Made by a program: the position numbers and the translations under genes
Notes under the pieces: generated by a model
Seen by the model: the letters and a program-made list of their open reading frames with translations, nothing else
Told to the model about the DNA's origin: nothing
Database searches by the model: none
Source: UBA6770 sp965661115
Lineage (GTDB): Bacteria > Bacteroidota > Bacteroidia > Flavobacteriales_G > Salibacteraceae
Length of the DNA: 35,593 nt
Direction of reading: 5' to 3'
NCBI GenBank assembly: GCA_965661115.1
Contig: CBFICO010000015.1
Coordinates: 1-35,593, forward strand
In this document: in pieces, positions 24,827-33,015 of the stretch
Layout: each line of letters opens with the position of its first letter
Position numbering within the stretch: position 1 is the stretch's first letter

Positions 24827-25708
24827 TTAATTTCGATGATCTAAGCCCCAATGTAGCTTCTGACGTATTGTGCTAATGAAGGTTTGTTGGTTCATTCTTA
24901 GTAGGTTTATGTCAAAATTTCCTTTGTTAAGTGTCAAAACTGTTTCTGAACTCATGGTTTCCATTCTCGAGTCCAATGAAACCAAAAAGTTCTTACTTCT
25001 ACCTTCAACTTTAAGTTGTACCTCTCTATCGTTTGGAATTACTATTGGACGAGAGTTTAAATTATGCGGTGAGACAGGGGTAATTACAAAACTTTCTGCG
25101 GTAGGAAAAAGCATTGGACCTCCGCAGCTTAGCGAGTATGCGGTAGAACCTGTAGGGGTGCTCACAATAAGCCCATCTGCCCAATACGTATTGAGTAATT
25201 CACCATCAATGTACACATGAATGCCAATCATGCTAGATGTATCCTTTTTATGAACTACCAGCTCGTTGAGTGCAAAGTTTGTGTCTTCAAATAAATTTTC
25301 TTTCGTTGTAAGTTTTAACGTGCTTCGTTTATTGATGGTAAATTGATTATCGAAAATTTGTTGAATAATTTGAGAAAACTCCGAAACAACAACGGTTGAC
25401 AAAAAGCCCAAACGTCCAGTATTAACTCCTAGAATGGGTATTTCTTTAGCACCAACGTAAGTTGCAGATTCTAGAATGGTTCCATCTCCGCCGATGCTTA
25501 TTAGTAAATCTGTAGAATCTAAAAGCTCAGTATTTGTTGAGAATGTTTTTATTCCACTTGGAAGCGAGATTTTGTTTTTTAAGTAAATCGAAAAGGGCTG
25601 GAAAACGGTTATTTCGCAACTTCTGGAGTCCAACTCGTTAAAGAGTTCTTGAATTTGCGGGGTGTATTCTTGCTTAAAAAAGCGTCCAAAAATCGCTACA
25701 GACTTCAC
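24827..25708 (-). CDS. nadK: NAD kinase
   Basis: NadK phosphorylates NAD to NADP. The 293-aa enzyme has the GGDGT motif at 73-77, the NE pair at 148-149 in ALNELVVHK, and the TPTGSTAYS motif at 184-192 with following GGPM. These bind NAD and the donor phosphate and are diagnostic. The start codon is GTG, two bases after the stop of the CBS gene, so translation is probably coupled to it. NAD is supplied by NadE, encoded elsewhere in the window. Confidence 0.96.
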   Translation of the reverse strand: MKSVAIFGRFFKQEYTPQIQELFNELDSRSCEITVFQPFSIYLKNKISLPSGIKTFSTNTELLDSTDLLISIGGDGTILESATYVGAKEIPILGVNTGRLGFLSTVVVSEFSQIIQQIFDNQFTINKRSTLKLTTKENLFEDTNFALNELVVHKKDTSSMIGIHVYIDGELLNTYWADGLIVSTPTGSTAYSLSCGGPMLFPTAESFVITPVSPHNLNSRPIVIPNDREVQLKVEGRSKNFLVSLDSRMETMSSETVLTLNKGNFDINLLRMNQQTFISTIRQKLHWGLDHRN

Positions 25709-25710
25709 GG

Positions 25711-26373
25711 TTACATATTTAAATAATTCATCAAATTGTTATAACGATCTTCCATATCGTCTTTGCTACTACTTTCATCGTAGCTGGCAGTAATTTCGTG
25801 TCCAAATCGCTCAAAAGTTTGAATTACATCTTGTACATTCAGTTTGTTGATTTTTATAGTTAGTTCTATTGAGTTATTATCGTGCGCTCTTGAAATGAAA
25901 CACCCCAAAATTTTAGCATCGTTGCTTTCAACAATTCTTGAAATCTCTGAAAGACTATAATCTATTTGGTTGATATCCATGACGATAATGCCACCTGGGT
26001 TTTTTACCACGGGCATTTCAGCAATTACTTCCATTAAGTTAAAAACCGTAATGGTTCCTACAAAAAGCTCTTTTTCGTTTAGGATGGGGATGAGACTAAG
26101 CCTATGCTTCTGAACTTTTTTTACAATTTCAAATACATGCTCATTTTCATAAGCATGTACCTTATCTAGAAAATGTTCGTGTTGACCGATACGTTCAATC
26201 TGATCCTCAACATTTAAGAGGTAATTTTCGTTTATCAGTCCCAAAAAGTTGTATCCATCGGTAACGGCAAGGTGGGTTACCTTAAATTCATCCATCCATT
26301 CAATGGCTTGGGCAACGCTATCTTTTGTAGATAATGATGGAATTTCTGTTATGACTATTTCACTTGCTAGCAT
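25711..26373 (-). CDS. CBS-domain protein
   Basis: A 220-aa soluble protein with two CBS motifs in the N-terminal 130 residues, one around 10-60 with the strand THLAVTDGYNFLGLIN and one around 80-130 with LSLIPILNEKELFVGTITVFNLME. CBS pairs bind adenosine nucleotides and regulate partner proteins. The C-terminal part (about 140-220) contains an ACT-like pattern, ISRIVESNDAKILGCFISRAHDN and IELTIKINKLNVQDVIQTFE, so an AcuB-like sensor is possible. Its place directly before nadK, with coupled translation, suggests a nucleotide-related role, but this is inference. Confidence 0.85.
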   Translation of the reverse strand: MLASEIVITEIPSLSTKDSVAQAIEWMDEFKVTHLAVTDGYNFLGLINENYLLNVEDQIERIGQHEHFLDKVHAYENEHVFEIVKKVQKHRLSLIPILNEKELFVGTITVFNLMEVIAEMPVVKNPGGIIVMDINQIDYSLSEISRIVESNDAKILGCFISRAHDNNSIELTIKINKLNVQDVIQTFERFGHEITASYDESSSKDDMEDRYNNLMNYLNM

Positions 26374-26395
26374 AAAATGCGTGACCTTCTTGGTC

Positions 26396-26403
26396 TAATT
26401 TTG
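26396..26403 (+). promoter_or_regulatory. Candidate -7 element of the pdxJ promoter
   Basis: TAATTTTG is a full match to TAnnTTTG, 31 bases before the pdxJ ATG. It lies in a 61-bp gap shared with the divergent CBS gene, whose own candidate element is 16 bases further on. Confidence 0.45.
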
Positions 26404-26419
26404 CAAACTAATTTGTTAT

Positions 26420-26427
26420 CAAATCTA
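26420..26427 (-). promoter_or_regulatory. Candidate -7 element of the CBS-nadK promoter
   Basis: The minus strand reads TAGATTTG, a full match to TAnnTTTG, 46 bases before the CBS gene ATG. With the plus-strand element at 26396-26403 it gives face-to-face promoters within 61 bp. Confidence 0.4.
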
Positions 26428-26434
26428 GCTATAT

Positions 26435-27148
26435 ATGTGTAAACTCAGCGTTAATGTAAACAAAATTGCAACCTTAAGAAATGCCCGCGGAGGTGACATT
26501 CCAAACCTTATAAAAGCGGTGAAAGACATTGAGTCTTTTGGAGCTGAGGGGATTACAGTTCACCCTAGACCCGACGAGAGACACATTCGCTATCAAGATG
26601 CAAGGGATATAAATGAAGTTTACACTACAGAATTTAATATTGAAGGCAACCCTAACCCTAAGTTTTTAGAATTGGTGAATAAGCTTAAACCAACTCAAGT
26701 TACACTGGTACCTGATGGGCCGGATGTGCTTACTTCAAATACTGGATGGGATACCATAACGCACAAACAGAAACTTACAAATATTGTTGGTTCATTAAAA
26801 GAGCAGGGAATTAGAACGTCAATATTTATTGATCCTGAAGAGAAATATTTTGCTCCAGCCAAAGAAATTGGAACGGATAGAATTGAATTATATACCGAAG
26901 CTTATGCAAGTGGTTATCAAGCAGGTAAGAAAGAGGCAATAAAGCCTTACAGAGATTGTGCAATTATCTGTAACGAATTGGGCCTAGGGATAAACGCTGG
27001 GCATGATTTGGATTTAGAGAACCTGCGCTACTTTAAAGAGAATATCCCCGGTCTATTAGAGGTTTCAATTGGTCATGCATTAATTAGTGTTGCCTTGTAT
27101 TTAGGGTTAGAAAATACCGTGAACATGTACAAACATCAATTGAGGTAA
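26435..27148 (+). CDS. pdxJ: Pyridoxine 5'-phosphate synthase
   Basis: PdxJ condenses deoxyxylulose 5-phosphate with 3-amino-2-oxopropyl phosphate to form pyridoxine phosphate, in the DXP-dependent B6 pathway. The 237-aa length matches the family. Characteristic stretches are LSVNVNKIATLRNARGGDIP, the HPRPDERHI loop (43-51) with active-site His and Arg residues, the VTLVPD motif, and AGHDLDLENL and SIGHALIS near the phosphate-binding end. The downstream hydrolase ATG begins one base after its stop, so the two share a message. Confidence 0.97.
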   Translation: MCKLSVNVNKIATLRNARGGDIPNLIKAVKDIESFGAEGITVHPRPDERHIRYQDARDINEVYTTEFNIEGNPNPKFLELVNKLKPTQVTLVPDGPDVLTSNTGWDTITHKQKLTNIVGSLKEQGIRTSIFIDPEEKYFAPAKEIGTDRIELYTEAYASGYQAGKKEAIKPYRDCAIICNELGLGINAGHDLDLENLRYFKENIPGLLEVSIGHALISVALYLGLENTVNMYKHQLR

Positions 27149-27149
27149 C

Positions 27150-27911
27150 ATGCAACTAAACTTTAAACGATTTGGAGAAGGCGAACCGCTCGTTATTCTG
27201 CACGGATTAATGGGTATGCTCGATAATTGGCAAGGGCCTGCTAAGTATTATGCTCAACATTTTGACACCATTATCGTTGACGCTCGCAATCACGGACATT
27301 CTGAGCATTCAGATGAGTTTAATTATCAGGTAATGATGGACGATTTAGCCGATTTGTGTGGTGATTTGTTTTTGGATGAAATCAACCTTTTAGGTCATTC
27401 TATGGGTGGGAAAATTTCTATGAAGTTTGCACAGAATTACCCCGAAATGATTAAAAAACTTATAGTTGCGGATATAGCGCCAAAGGAGTATCCAGTGCAC
27501 CATCAAAAAATACTTGCAGGCGTAAATGCTTTGGATTTTTCGGTGTTAAAGAGTAGAGGGGCTGTCGATAAAGCACTTGAGCCATACATTCCCGAAATTG
27601 GAGTGCGTCAGTTTTTGATGAAAAGCATGTACTGGAAAGAAAAAGGGAAGCTTGGACTGCGTTTTAACTTAAAGGCAATCACCGAAAACATTGAGTTAAT
27701 TGGCGAGGCTACGCTTGATGCTCCGTTTGAAGGTGAAACCTTATTTATACGAGGGGCTGACTCCAATTACATTTTAGATACTGACTTTGAAGATATAAAA
27801 GTTGCCTTCCCAAATGCCCAATTTGAAACCATTGAAAATGCGGGCCATTGGCTGCACGCAGAGAAACAAGAAGAATTCATAAAAAAGACAATTGGCTTTT
27901 TAAAAGCTTAA
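27150..27911 (+). CDS. Alpha/beta-fold hydrolase (YbfF-like)
   Basis: A 253-aa soluble alpha/beta hydrolase resembling YbfF and other small bacterial acyl esterases. HGLMGMLDNW holds the oxyanion region (about 18-27), VDARNHGHS comes near 43-51, the nucleophile is Ser84 in GHSMGG, the acid is likely the Asp in the RGADSNYI segment, and the base the histidine in NAGHWLHAE near the C-terminus. The triad is complete. Natural substrates are not predictable. It is coupled to pdxJ and its stop overlaps the convergent gene's stop by four bases (TTAA, 27908-27911). Confidence 0.88.
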   Translation: MQLNFKRFGEGEPLVILHGLMGMLDNWQGPAKYYAQHFDTIIVDARNHGHSEHSDEFNYQVMMDDLADLCGDLFLDEINLLGHSMGGKISMKFAQNYPEMIKKLIVADIAPKEYPVHHQKILAGVNALDFSVLKSRGAVDKALEPYIPEIGVRQFLMKSMYWKEKGKLGLRFNLKAITENIELIGEATLDAPFEGETLFIRGADSNYILDTDFEDIKVAFPNAQFETIENAGHWLHAEKQEEFIKKTIGFLKA

Positions 27912-29134
27912 TCGAAATCGGTGGTGAGTTTAAACCTTAAAACTCGCCCATTTCCTTTGTCTGTTACGTAAACTATATTGTCGTAATAGGCTACACTAGT
28001 TGGGTTGTTGAATTGAGTTAAGCCTATTCCTGTGCCGCCAAAAGAGGCAGTAATTTGTTTTTTGCTTGTAGAGAAGGGAGGAGGGTTAGCACCTTCATAT
28101 CCTTCGGCGTTAAACTGATACAGTGAATCGGTTTCTGCATCAACAACAAAGATGTAATTGGTTCGGTCACCAGCTACGGTTACTCCCATAGGTTTTTTGA
28201 ATTTATTGGCTTCGTATAGAAACCCATCGGCTTTTTCAAATTCATTAGTAGGTAGTATTTTTTGGAGATATTGAACGCCATCTCGGTCTTCGCTGTACTC
28301 AATGTATTGCACTTTGATAGACAAATCGGGGTCTATACTGGTAAAAATAAAATCTCTGCTACTAGTAATATCTGGCGCTTGCGGCGGCTGCACTAAAGTG
28401 GCGATACTTTGTGGGTAAGTCCAATAACAATTGTTAGTTCCAGAAGAGGTGGTAACAGAAATTGGCGAAATAAATTTATCTGGCTCCCCAGTTTCTAAAT
28501 CAGGTCTAACCTGTAAAACAGCATCATCATTGGTTACCCCCGCACAATTAAAAATATTAGTTGGTTTACTTGGACCTTGTTTGGTTACATAGTAGGTGTT
28601 ATCTCCTAAACAAGCGATGTTTTTAAACTGAACTTCTTCATCAGATTTGGTGGCGGTGGTTGTTTTATTGTAAAGAGGATAAATAATGGCCGCTTTGTAC
28701 TTTGCGTATTGAAGACCATATAAAATTCCGTTTTTTTGATTAATTCTATAAATACAACTCAGGGTTAAATTCTCACCACCAAAAGTTGTATCGTATGTTC
28801 CAATGGCTAGGATGTCAAAAGCTCTATCCATTGCAATACTGTATAATCCTGGAATTTGTAACCTTCCCAATTCTTTACCAGAAACATCGAAAGAAACAAT
28901 CTCATTTGTTCCTTGATCAACCACGTAAATAAGTTCATCAAACCCTGCAATTACTTGGCTTGGCTCAGAGAATTGATCCAATACTGGCTGAATGGGTACG
29001 TATGCAACTTCTCGGTCTTGATAATTTGGTTTATCAATAAAACTTAGGTCGGACTTTTTACCAAAGAACCCATTGCAACTTACCAAAAAGCTCGTTGTAA
29101 GTAATACAATTATATATGAAAGAACTCTATTCAT
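27908..29134 (-). CDS. Lipoprotein with NHL-like beta-propeller repeats
   Basis: A 408-aa secreted lipoprotein. The signal is MNRVLSYIIVLLTTSFLVSC with lipobox cysteine C20. The rest carries beta-propeller blades of the NHL or six-bladed type, seen in PSQVIAGFDELIYVVDQGTN, MGVTVAGDRTNYIFVVDAET and TSVAYYDNIVYVTDKGNGRV. Such propellers commonly bind proteins or ligands at the cell surface. Its ATG overlaps the stop of the PorV/PorQ-like gene by 8 bases. I do not recognise a named family and cannot assign a partner. Confidence 0.82.
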   Translation of the reverse strand: MNRVLSYIIVLLTTSFLVSCNGFFGKKSDLSFIDKPNYQDREVAYVPIQPVLDQFSEPSQVIAGFDELIYVVDQGTNEIVSFDVSGKELGRLQIPGLYSIAMDRAFDILAIGTYDTTFGGENLTLSCIYRINQKNGILYGLQYAKYKAAIIYPLYNKTTTATKSDEEVQFKNIACLGDNTYYVTKQGPSKPTNIFNCAGVTNDDAVLQVRPDLETGEPDKFISPISVTTSSGTNNCYWTYPQSIATLVQPPQAPDITSSRDFIFTSIDPDLSIKVQYIEYSEDRDGVQYLQKILPTNEFEKADGFLYEANKFKKPMGVTVAGDRTNYIFVVDAETDSLYQFNAEGYEGANPPPFSTSKKQITASFGGTGIGLTQFNNPTSVAYYDNIVYVTDKGNGRVLRFKLTTDFD

Positions 29135-30149
29135 GTTCCATCTTTCTTTCCTCCACTTTGTAGTATCTAAAGTTGATTCCTATAGAATGTTGCATACCCA
29201 TGAAGGATGTTGGGATATAAGCATAATTAAACTGCACCGGATGACTCATTACAAGCATACTTAACCCGGTGCCAAATGTTGGGATGTATCTGCCTTTACG
29301 CCCCAGAATTAACCCTAACCGACCATGTATCAATTTCTTATAACTGTACTCACCACCAATTCTGATGTTTTCACTGTTGTCGTTTGGGTGATTGAGCTGT
29401 ACAACGGTTCTAATTCGGTGATTATTTTCATCGTAAGGAACCATGCTTATGCCTATTTTAAACTCAGTAGGGATGGAATATAACTCGGGCGATGGAGTAG
29501 GGTTGTTATTATCGAATAACACCTCTTGATGGGTTCCACTCAATGATGAGTTTCCACCAAAATTTAGAACAGTAACCGCAAAACTTAGTTCCTTAACATC
29601 GGTGTTGTAAATGAATCCTAAATCAGCACCAACACTGTGATTTTGGAATTGCGCCAATCGTTCATTTATATATTTTAATTGCACCCCAAAGGCAAACTGA
29701 TCGGATAGTTTAAGAGAATATCCAAATCCTACTGCAGTGTTAGCGGTATAAAAATACTCACCTGTTCCTTTTGGTTGAAATTCAGTTCGTACTTCTTGCT
29801 TGCCAGATGATAAGCTATTTACAGTTAACGCAAAAGACGAGTTTTTTGATTCAACTGGCAGCACTGCGGCTAAAAACGATTGATTAATTCCAGCTCCAAT
29901 AAAATAATTTGATGTTCCTATAGAAAATGACTCAACACTAGAAATATTAGCAATATTAGTAAAAGCCGTACTTGCGTCATTTTTTTGGGTCAGGTTTGCA
30001 CTCGCCATTCCAAGAGATCTTGCGCTGCCGTCGTTCTTTAAAAAAGTAAGCGCAGAGCTACCCGTTCGCTGACCACCTAAATTAGGTAGCAGTTGAGCCT
30101 TTGCATATGTGGCTAAACACAACAATGCGATATGTAGTAACTTTTTCAA
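29127..30149 (-). CDS. PorV/PorQ-family outer-membrane beta-barrel protein
   Basis: A 340-aa exported barrel protein with signal peptide (about 1-18) and the opening LLPNLGGQRTGSSALTFLKN, followed by GSARSLGMASANLTQKNDAS and TAFTNIANI, matching the PorV/PorQ (UPF0164-like) type. In the T9SS PorV shuttles sorting-domain cargo on the outer membrane. The start is a TTG one base after the stop of the TonB receptor gene; no ATG is present. Several family members exist per genome, so this one may serve a different role from the true PorV or PorQ. Confidence 0.82.
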   Translation of the reverse strand: MKKLLHIALLCLATYAKAQLLPNLGGQRTGSSALTFLKNDGSARSLGMASANLTQKNDASTAFTNIANISSVESFSIGTSNYFIGAGINQSFLAAVLPVESKNSSFALTVNSLSSGKQEVRTEFQPKGTGEYFYTANTAVGFGYSLKLSDQFAFGVQLKYINERLAQFQNHSVGADLGFIYNTDVKELSFAVTVLNFGGNSSLSGTHQEVLFDNNNPTPSPELYSIPTEFKIGISMVPYDENNHRIRTVVQLNHPNDNSENIRIGGEYSYKKLIHGRLGLILGRKGRYIPTFGTGLSMLVMSHPVQFNYAYIPTSFMGMQHSIGINFRYYKVEERKMEHE

Positions 30150-30150
30150 A

Positions 30151-33015
30151 TTAGAATCTAAATGCTAAGCCGTATAAAATTTGTGTTGGAGGTCGCCATC
30201 TTGCAGGGTTATTTGGTGGTGTTCCACTTGCTTGAGGGTCAATGTATTTTGGGTCTCTCCAGTTTTCTGGCACGTCGTCTCCATCTCGATAACCGTCACC
30301 AGTAACGGGGTTCACAATTTGTGCGTTTAGGTTATTAAAGAGGTTTCTTACTTCAAAAGTCAGCGATAAAGCTTGATCTTTATTTTTACCTAAGGCAAAA
30401 TCTTTGGTGATTTTTAAATCTGTCCAAAACCAAGGTTTAGCCAACTCAGAGTTTGGTTGGTTGTTAATGGATTGATAAAGTGGTCGTCCAAAATCGTTTA
30501 CTCCTGCTAGTTCTACCGGCGTGAAGCGGAAGCCTGATTTATAATTAATACTAACAAAAATACGCACACGGTTAAATGCTTTTGGAATTTTCATCGTGGT
30601 GTCTGAATAAAAAATTACTCCCGATTTTAAATCCCAAGGTCTATCCCATCTCAATGGCTGTTCTTTGGTGTTATCTACAAAACCTTGTTCTCTAATTTGC
30701 AATTCACTTTCGCGTGCTGTATTTGATTTCCCTCTAGCCGATTGAAAAGAACCATTAAAGAAAATCCTGAAATACTCTGCAATTCGCTGCGTAACGCCTA
30801 ACTCAACGCCTACTATTCGAGCGTAATCTTGGTTGTAATAAATTTTTCTGTCCACTAAGTTTCCATTTTGATCTCGAATGGAAGCATTTCCTGAAACGAT
30901 ATAATCGTATTTGTCGTTGTTGTATGCTGCAACCGTAACCCCAAGATCTTTGGTGATTTGAGATTTTACTCCTATTTCATAACTAACTGTACTTTCTGGC
31001 TTAATAACCGGATTACCAATAGTTGATAAAGGAGATCGGTCTAAAAACTCGGGATCAAGTCCTGCGTAAATAAATCTCGGATGAGGCATTTGCATAGCGT
31101 GGCCATAGTTGAAATACAACACATTGTTGTCGGTAACAGGAAAAGAAACATTGATTTTAGGTAGTAATCGGAATTGGTAGCGCTTTCTAATCAGTTTTAG
31201 GTTTTTATCTTGGTATTCTTCTCGCGATGTTTCTTGCAAGGGTACTTCTGGATTGGTTACTGCTTCATCGAGTTGTTTGCCGTAAGCCCAATAGTTAAAT
31301 CTTAGCCCCAAAGTAGCTGAGATACCCTTGTAAGTGATCTTATCTTGTGCATATAAACCACCTTCTGTAGGGTTTACCAACCAAATTTCAGAAGACGAAC
31401 CAACAGAAATTGAAGGGGTCGACAGGGTGTCGTTTATTTGAATTGGAGCACCTATCCAAGGTCTATCAACATCGGCCCATTGATACTCTTTTTCTTTGTG
31501 TTCCCATCCAAATTTAAATTCGTGATGTTTGTTTTTAGGGAAGTAACTCAAGCTAACTCTACCAGTCCATTCTTCTACGTAATGATCGTGCCAGCGAGTC
31601 GCAATTCCATTGTTGTTTATTAAACCATCACCGGGTAAAATGTACACCACTGGAGAATCAGGTAAAAAGGTTTGCAGCGGATTGGTAACAATAGATTGTG
31701 GGTCGTAAATCTGATCTACAGTTGGTTCTCTGAATGGTCTTCCGTTTGCATCGGCCCTTAGATTGGTAAATAGCCTACCTGCCGATACCTTAATGTTCCA
31801 GTTATTGTTGATGTAATGCTGGAAATTAAGCACCGATAAATTTGATCGATGCGTATAGGTGTTTGCATTATCTGGTAATCGAGAGAAATCGTATTGTAAA
31901 CCAGGAGCAACAATGGCATCAAAACCTACAATTTGTAAGCTTCTTGAGTTTTGGTTTATAGCAATACTATGCTGATTGGTAAAACTGATTTTGGTGCCTG
32001 ATTTAAACTCGTAGCTCAGTTTTAGTGTATTCGAAAATTTGTTGTTTTGACGAGGAGCGAAAACTGAATCATTTTCTGGAAATAAAGAGCTGTGCAATTG
32101 ATCAGCTTGTACGCGATAATAATCGTCGCTCAAAAACATATTTGCACTTGTAAAAAATCTAAGTTTCTTTTTTTTGAATGGAATTGCACCACCCATTGCC
32201 AAGTCAACTATATCTGTGTTCCATGCAGTTCCATCGTTAATTCTGCTTTGCAATAACGGGTCGTTAGGGGCGCCTATTTTCCAATCACCAAGATTATCGC
32301 GTTGCCAACTGCCGGATATTTCGAATTTGTCGCCACCTTCCTTAATTTTTGTAGAAATAACTCCAGCAGATCCCCCGCCAAACTCAGCTCCTGCACCACC
32401 AGTTATTAATGATACATCACTTACCGATGAGCTTTGCACATCAACTCCAAAACCAGTTCCTGAAAGTGGATCTTGAGCGCTTATTCCGTCAATTAAATAT
32501 TGAGTTTCGTAATTACGCCCACCTCTAATGTTTATACCATCTGGCGTTTGGTTTACACCTGCTTGCATGTTCACAATTTCTTGCACATTACGAACAGCCA
32601 TTTGTTCAATGTCCTCAGATGTAATACTTACTTCTGAGGCGGCATCTTCAAGGTTGATGAGGTTTTTATCGCCAACAATTACCACTTCGTTCATTACGGT
32701 TGACCGCAGCGCCATGGTAGTATTAATTTCTCTGGTTTGTCCTCCTTTTAAAGTGATACCGTTGTACACTTTGTCGGTGTAACCGATGTAAGAAAACTTG
32801 ATGGTGTAGTCGCCTGGTTTTATCCCCTTTATTTCGTAATTGCCATCAATATCGCAAGACGCGCCATTGTAGGTTCCTACAATTAAGACGGTTGCACCAA
32901 TTAGTGGTGTTTTAGTTTCTTGATCTAATAATTGCCCTTTGAGCGTAGCAGTTTTTTGAGCCGCTGCACCTATTGCAAAAAGACTAATGAGCAGATATGT
33001 AAAAAGCGACCTCAC
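30151..33015 (-). CDS. TonB-dependent receptor with N-terminal carboxypeptidase-regulatory-like domain
   Basis: A large outer-membrane receptor of about 954 aa. It has a signal peptide, then the carboxypeptidase-regulatory-like domain (about 22-105, with LIGATVLIVGTYNGASCDIDG and GDYTIKFSYIGY), a plug domain (about 110-250) with NIRGGRNYETQYLIDGISAQ and GGAGAEFGGGSAGVIST, and a barrel ending in LYGLAFRF with terminal phenylalanine. No SusD partner is present. The start is a GTG at 33015 sharing one base with the upstream stop (TAGTG); a TTG at 33021 is the alternative and no ATG is near. The substrate is unknown. Confidence 0.88.
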   Translation of the reverse strand: MRSLFTYLLISLFAIGAAAQKTATLKGQLLDQETKTPLIGATVLIVGTYNGASCDIDGNYEIKGIKPGDYTIKFSYIGYTDKVYNGITLKGGQTREINTTMALRSTVMNEVVIVGDKNLINLEDAASEVSITSEDIEQMAVRNVQEIVNMQAGVNQTPDGINIRGGRNYETQYLIDGISAQDPLSGTGFGVDVQSSSVSDVSLITGGAGAEFGGGSAGVISTKIKEGGDKFEISGSWQRDNLGDWKIGAPNDPLLQSRINDGTAWNTDIVDLAMGGAIPFKKKKLRFFTSANMFLSDDYYRVQADQLHSSLFPENDSVFAPRQNNKFSNTLKLSYEFKSGTKISFTNQHSIAINQNSRSLQIVGFDAIVAPGLQYDFSRLPDNANTYTHRSNLSVLNFQHYINNNWNIKVSAGRLFTNLRADANGRPFREPTVDQIYDPQSIVTNPLQTFLPDSPVVYILPGDGLINNNGIATRWHDHYVEEWTGRVSLSYFPKNKHHEFKFGWEHKEKEYQWADVDRPWIGAPIQINDTLSTPSISVGSSSEIWLVNPTEGGLYAQDKITYKGISATLGLRFNYWAYGKQLDEAVTNPEVPLQETSREEYQDKNLKLIRKRYQFRLLPKINVSFPVTDNNVLYFNYGHAMQMPHPRFIYAGLDPEFLDRSPLSTIGNPVIKPESTVSYEIGVKSQITKDLGVTVAAYNNDKYDYIVSGNASIRDQNGNLVDRKIYYNQDYARIVGVELGVTQRIAEYFRIFFNGSFQSARGKSNTARESELQIREQGFVDNTKEQPLRWDRPWDLKSGVIFYSDTTMKIPKAFNRVRIFVSINYKSGFRFTPVELAGVNDFGRPLYQSINNQPNSELAKPWFWTDLKITKDFALGKNKDQALSLTFEVRNLFNNLNAQIVNPVTGDGYRDGDDVPENWRDPKYIDPQASGTPPNNPARWRPPTQILYGLAFRF

